Shown one piece after another: positions 5,889 through 8,014 of a stretch of 8,014 bases of DNA (its first letter is position 1; each line of letters begins with the position of its first letter). Origin of the DNA: an uncultured Haemophilus sp. (lineage in GTDB: Bacteria; Pseudomonadota; Gammaproteobacteria; Enterobacterales; Pasteurellaceae); contig CABSXY010000081.1 of the NCBI GenBank assembly GCA_902481695.1, positions 1 through 8,014 of the forward strand. The letters are read 5' to 3'. Below the pieces are notes generated by a model. It did not search any database. It was not told the DNA's origin and worked only from the letters and a program-made list of their open reading frames with translations. The translations under genes were made by a program, and so were the position numbers.

Positions 5889-6943
5889 TAAAATAAATTC
5901 AAGGCTCTCATCTGAGCTACCACTTGCTCTACCTGAATTTCAGCCATTAAATTTTTGCCTTTTAATTTAGTCGCCCAAGGCAATTCACCTGAAGGTTTTC
6001 CTTGTTCTTTTTGCACATTTTCTTCATATACTGACACCACATTATCCAGATTATGATAAGGTGCGGTGCGCAATGGGTTGTGGTAAGCATATAATCCAAT
6101 CACTGGTGTGCCTTGCGTGGTCGCAATATGAGCCGGACCAGAATCGGGCGAAATCACTAAATTTGCTTGATGAATTAATGCAGCAAGTTGTTTTAAACTG
6201 GTTTTTCCAGAAGCATCAACCGGTTGAAAATCACAAAGTGCGGTAATTTTTTTTACCATTTCTAATTCGCGTTTTGCTGGTGAGCTGCAAAAAATTACAT
6301 TCACATTATGTTGATGAGCAATATTTGCCACTTCCGCATAACGCTCCACCAACCAATCTTTCTCGGCTTTACTGGAGCAAGGAGAAATAATCAGATTTTT
6401 ACGTGTAGGATCAATAAACTGTTTGGCGTATTCGCGATCTGCATCAGAGATCGCTAATTGCCAAGAAAGCATTTCTGCCGGTGGAACACCAAGATAATCC
6501 GCAAAAGCCATGAAACCCTCTAGCACATGAGGCGTTTCCGGATCTTGAACTCGGCGATTCACAAACAACCACTGCCCTTCTCGAGAACGTTTTTTGCCAA
6601 ACCCAATTTTATATTTCGCTTGAATACCAAGAGAGATAATCGAAGCACGAAATGCCGTCTGCATATTCAAAAGCGCATCAAATTGATTGTTTTTCAAAAA
6701 CATCCATAAATTCCACACGCCTTTCCAACCGCTCTTTTTATCGTAAGGGACAAGTTCCACGCCTTCAATGCCAGAAAGCAAGCCCATTTCTGTTTTCCCC
6801 ACAATCCACGTTAATTTGGTTTGCGGCCAATGACGTTGAATATGCTGCACCACAGCAAGTGCATGGCAAACATCACCCACGGCAGATAAGCGCAAAATAC
6901 AAAGTGATTTAGGGGGAGAGGTAAAAAGTGGATAATGGGACAT
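5888..6943 (-). CDS. opsX: LPS inner-core heptosyltransferase (OpsX type)
   Basis: OpsX adds the first L-glycero-D-manno-heptose to the Kdo residue of lipid A, using ADP-heptose, at the inner face of the inner membrane. The 351-residue protein is a glycosyltransferase family 9 (GT-B) enzyme. The N-terminal ILRLSAVGDVCHALAVVQHI region (residues about 16-35) carries the conserved Asp24, DALLNMQTAFRAS lies at 89-101, SPCSSKAEKDW at 187-197, and the nucleotide-sugar site SPDSGPAHIATTQGTPVIGLY runs over 265-285. It closely matches H. influenzae OpsX (about 347 residues as I recall), whose acceptor is phosphorylated Kdo. The ATG at 6941-6943 has GAGGA 6-7 nt upstream. No strong promoter is visible: a weak TTGTTT/GTTAAT pair lies in the upstream spacer. 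An uptake signal at 6236-6244 is encoded within I-T-A-L-C near residue 235. Confidence 0.95.
   Translation of the reverse strand: MSHYPLFTSPPKSLCILRLSAVGDVCHALAVVQHIQRHWPQTKLTWIVGKTEMGLLSGIEGVELVPYDKKSGWKGVWNLWMFLKNNQFDALLNMQTAFRASIISLGIQAKYKIGFGKKRSREGQWLFVNRRVQDPETPHVLEGFMAFADYLGVPPAEMLSWQLAISDADREYAKQFIDPTRKNLIISPCSSKAEKDWLVERYAEVANIAHQHNVNVIFCSSPAKRELEMVKKITALCDFQPVDASGKTSLKQLAALIHQANLVISPDSGPAHIATTQGTPVIGLYAYHNPLRTAPYHNLDNVVSVYEENVQKEQGKPSGELPWATKLKGKNLMAEIQVEQVVAQMRALNLF
6236..6244 (+). repeat. DNA uptake signal sequence, inside opsX
   Basis: Perfect AAGTGCGGT core with preceding A and following AATTTTTTTT, read antisense by opsX as Thr-Ala-Leu codons. Confidence 0.9.
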
Positions 6944-7000
6944 TTGAATTCCTCGCGCATTTAATTTCCGTCTATTAACCCAAAATAATTTTATGAAAAC

Positions 7001-7029
7001 AAAGGGCGAATTTATTTAATTCGCCCTTT
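7001..7029 (-). terminator. intrinsic terminator downstream of the MORN-variant gene
   Basis: A perfect 12-bp stem (AAAGGGCGAATT / AATTCGCCCTTT) with a 5-nt loop, flanked by T-rich sequence in both directions (TTTGTTTT on -, TTTTATTT on +). It lies 16 nt after the stop of the secreted protein gene and separates that gene from opsX. By structure it could work on both strands. Confidence 0.92.
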
Positions 7030-7044
7030 TATTTATCTAGATTG

Positions 7045-7353
7045 CTACTTTTTAGGACCTAATCCTTCCGCAACAATATGCCCGTTCACATAGTGCTTAA
7101 TAAAGATAACCTTACCATCTTTATCAAAATATTTCCACATTCCTTGCTCTACGCCATTTTTTAATTCGCCTTGCGAGATAAGTGTTTCTGATTCATCATA
7201 ATATTTAGTCGTTTTGACGCCATTAATTTCAACCACCTCCGATTTTATCTTACCGTTAGGATGAAAAGTCTGATTCTCTATTGTTGAACGAATATACGCC
7301 GTAGCAGAACCAATACAAAAAAGTGCTAAAACAGTAAATAGAGGTTTTTTCAT
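7045..7353 (-). CDS. small secreted MORN-variant (YwqK-like) repeat protein
   Basis: Starting at the ATG 7351-7353, the product is 102 residues. MKKPLFTVLALFCIGSATA looks like a Sec signal peptide with an A-T-A signal-peptidase I site before YIRS, and there is no lipobox. The mature part of about 83 residues carries MORN_2-type repeats, in the pattern F/Y-x-x-x-G-K-hydrophobic, then K-N-G, seen in FHPNGKIKSE, YYDESETLISQGELKNG and YFDKDGKVIFIKHYVNG. These repeats build a beta-hairpin ladder. Proteins like this are often labelled 'YwqK family antitoxin', but no toxin gene is beside it, so I do not adopt that role; a periplasmic or surface function is more likely. In-frame ATGs at 7368 and 7419 exist. 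The promoter at 7405-7433 lies across or downstream of the 7419 start, ruling that start out if the promoter is used. Function is unknown. Confidence 0.72.
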   Translation of the reverse strand: MKKPLFTVLALFCIGSATAYIRSTIENQTFHPNGKIKSEVVEINGVKTTKYYDESETLISQGELKNGVEQGMWKYFDKDGKVIFIKHYVNGHIVAEGLGPKK

Positions 7354-7404
7354 AGCTAATTTTCTCATATTAAATAGATAGTCATCAAAATAATTTCTGG
7401 AAAA

Positions 7405-7433
7405 AATATAACCTAACAAAATAAATATGTAAA
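7405..7433 (-). promoter_or_regulatory. promoter of the MORN-variant gene
   Basis: On -, TTTACA (7428-7433) and TATATT (7405-7410) are 17 bp apart, each five of six to consensus. Start would be near 7398, giving a leader of about 45 nt. A second possible start signal is an extended -10 (TGT plus TATAAA) at 7458-7466. Confidence 0.6.
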
Positions 7434-7569
7434 GTAGTGCTTTTCACTTCTATTCATTTTATAACATAAAATCACACTGCAAGCGGTAAAATTCTGCGAA
7501 AATTTTACGAATTAACAAAATACAGATGTCTCACTACTTATATGATGTGATATGATCTGCTTCACAACT

Positions 7570-7630
7570 TTGACATAAAATAAGATGAAAAGCTTGTAAT
7601 GCTAGAAAATCAGCGTATTTCAAGTAGAAT
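7570..7630 (+). promoter_or_regulatory. candidate promoters for kdkA
   Basis: Two imperfect options: a perfect TTGACA (7570-7575) with TGTAAT (7595-7600) at a long 19-bp spacing, and TAGAAA (7603-7608) with TAGAAT (7625-7630) at 16 bp. The second would give a leader of about 26 nt. Neither is strong and the choice is open. Confidence 0.35.
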
Positions 7631-7662
7631 GAGAGCATTTTCTATTATTCGGTTCAACTAAA

Positions 7663-8014
7663 ATGCTTGAATTCCAACAAGATAATCAATTCTTTCTTTT
7701 TAATCTCACTGAAAAACCAACTGAACCCGCTTCATTTTTTGAATCGGCTTTTTGGGAAAAACAACAACGGATTACCGGTTCAGCCATAGGACGCGGCACA
7801 ACCTACTTCCTAAATACAAAAGATCTGTTTGGGGTAAACACTGCCCTTCGTCATTATTATCGCGGTGGTTTATGGGGAAAATTCAACAAAGATCGCTATC
7901 GTTTTCAATCATTGACTGAAACACGTAGCGTGGCAGAATTTCAGCTGTTAAATCAACTCCATCAAGCTGGTGTAGCCGTACCTAAACCGATTGCTGCACG
8001 TGTTAAAAAAGGCA
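7663..8014 (+). CDS. kdkA: 3-deoxy-D-manno-octulosonic acid kinase (KdkA), N-terminal half, cut by window edge
   Basis: KdkA phosphorylates O-4 of the single Kdo attached to Haemophilus lipid A, using ATP, at the cytosolic face of the inner membrane. The visible 117 codons, open to the window edge, begin MLEFQQDNQFF and contain the glycine-rich nucleotide loop GSAIGRGTTYFL (39-50), the strongly conserved ALRHYYRGGLWGKFNKDRY segment (61-79) and a kinase-like AEFQLLNQLHQAGVAVPKP region (91-109). This matches H. influenzae KdkA closely; the family is about 240 residues. The catalytic loop (HxDxN type, RIO/KdkA kinase fold) lies beyond the window. The start matches family N-termini but lacks a clear Shine-Dalgarno element. 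It is divergent from opsX, whose product acts on the phosphorylated Kdo, so the two are functionally linked. Confidence 0.94.
   Translation, partial: MLEFQQDNQFFLFNLTEKPTEPASFFESAFWEKQQRITGSAIGRGTTYFLNTKDLFGVNTALRHYYRGGLWGKFNKDRYRFQSLTETRSVAEFQLLNQLHQAGVAVPKPIAARVKKG

Larger units (their letters stand above)
7354..7662. other. divergent intergenic region between MORN-variant gene and kdkA
   Basis: About 309 nt without a gene. It holds the - promoter at 7405-7433, an alternative extended -10 at 7458-7466, an Actinobacillus-type uptake-like 9-mer GCAAGCGGT (7479-7487), an 8-bp inverted repeat (GTAAAATT / AATTTTAC, 7486-7508, 7-nt loop), a direct repeat ATATGAT spaced 10 bp (7540-7546 and 7550-7556), and candidate + promoters for kdkA. 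No tetranucleotide tracts of the kind that phase-vary Haemophilus LPS genes are present. Confidence 0.6.

Noticed and set aside
7045..7353. Toxin-antitoxin pair suggested by the YwqK-antitoxin family label
   Set aside because: No toxin gene is adjacent and the protein appears to be exported, so the label is not supported here.
7354..7419. Longer N-terminus of the MORN-variant protein starting at 7419
   Set aside because: It would put 22 extra residues ahead of a good signal peptide, and the likely promoter at 7405-7433 would start transcription downstream of that codon.
7546..7566. TGTGA and TCACA half-sites resembling a CRP site
   Set aside because: They are separated by 11 bp rather than the 6 bp needed for a CRP operator.
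7434..8014. Phase-variable tetranucleotide repeats at the LPS gene kdkA
   Set aside because: No tandem CAAT, GCAA or similar tract is present in the promoter or the visible coding part.

Overview
The window looks like a chromosomal segment of a Haemophilus-type member of the Pasteurellaceae. Three things point there. The DNA is AT-rich. It carries six perfect copies of the 9-bp Haemophilus uptake signal AAGTGCGGT (five on +, one on -). The proteins closely resemble H. influenzae proteins as I remember them (FabH, KdkA, OpsX, and the HI_1051/1052/1053 set). The proteins are not identical to those of H. influenzae, so a relative such as H. parainfluenzae is my best guess; the species is not proven.

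Region 1 (1-2462, all on -) is the conserved yceD-rpmF-plsX-fabH cluster. It encodes a 23S rRNA/ribosome-assembly factor, ribosomal protein L32, the phosphate acyltransferase that starts phospholipid synthesis, and the condensing enzyme that starts fatty-acid synthesis (cut by the window edge). The spacers are short (about 16-22 nt), so this is probably one transcript. It has a good sigma-70 promoter that lies unusually close to the yceD start codon.

Region 2 (2558-5867) holds a half-size ABC exporter and an AraC-type regulator with a cupin domain, both on -. A small AhpD/carboxymuconolactone-decarboxylase-like redox protein is divergent on +. The three read as a stress or detoxification module of unknown substrate. 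A terminator hairpin and an uptake signal sit in the leader between araC and the exporter gene. A strong + strand terminator closes the AhpD-like gene.

Region 3 (5888-8014) is a lipopolysaccharide inner-core locus: opsX (heptosyltransferase, -) and kdkA (Kdo kinase, +, cut by the window edge) are divergent. Kdo phosphorylation and first-heptose addition are neighbouring steps on the single-Kdo Haemophilus core. Between them is a small secreted MORN-variant repeat protein (-) with its own promoter and terminator.

From memory of H. influenzae Rd locus numbers (about HI_0157-0159, HI_1051-1053, HI_0260.1-0261), these three blocks are far apart there, so this window would show two gene-order junctions relative to that strain. 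I see no mobile element, CRISPR array, rRNA or tRNA. Nothing here is clearly a new system; the most open question is what the AraC/AhpD-like/ABC module does.
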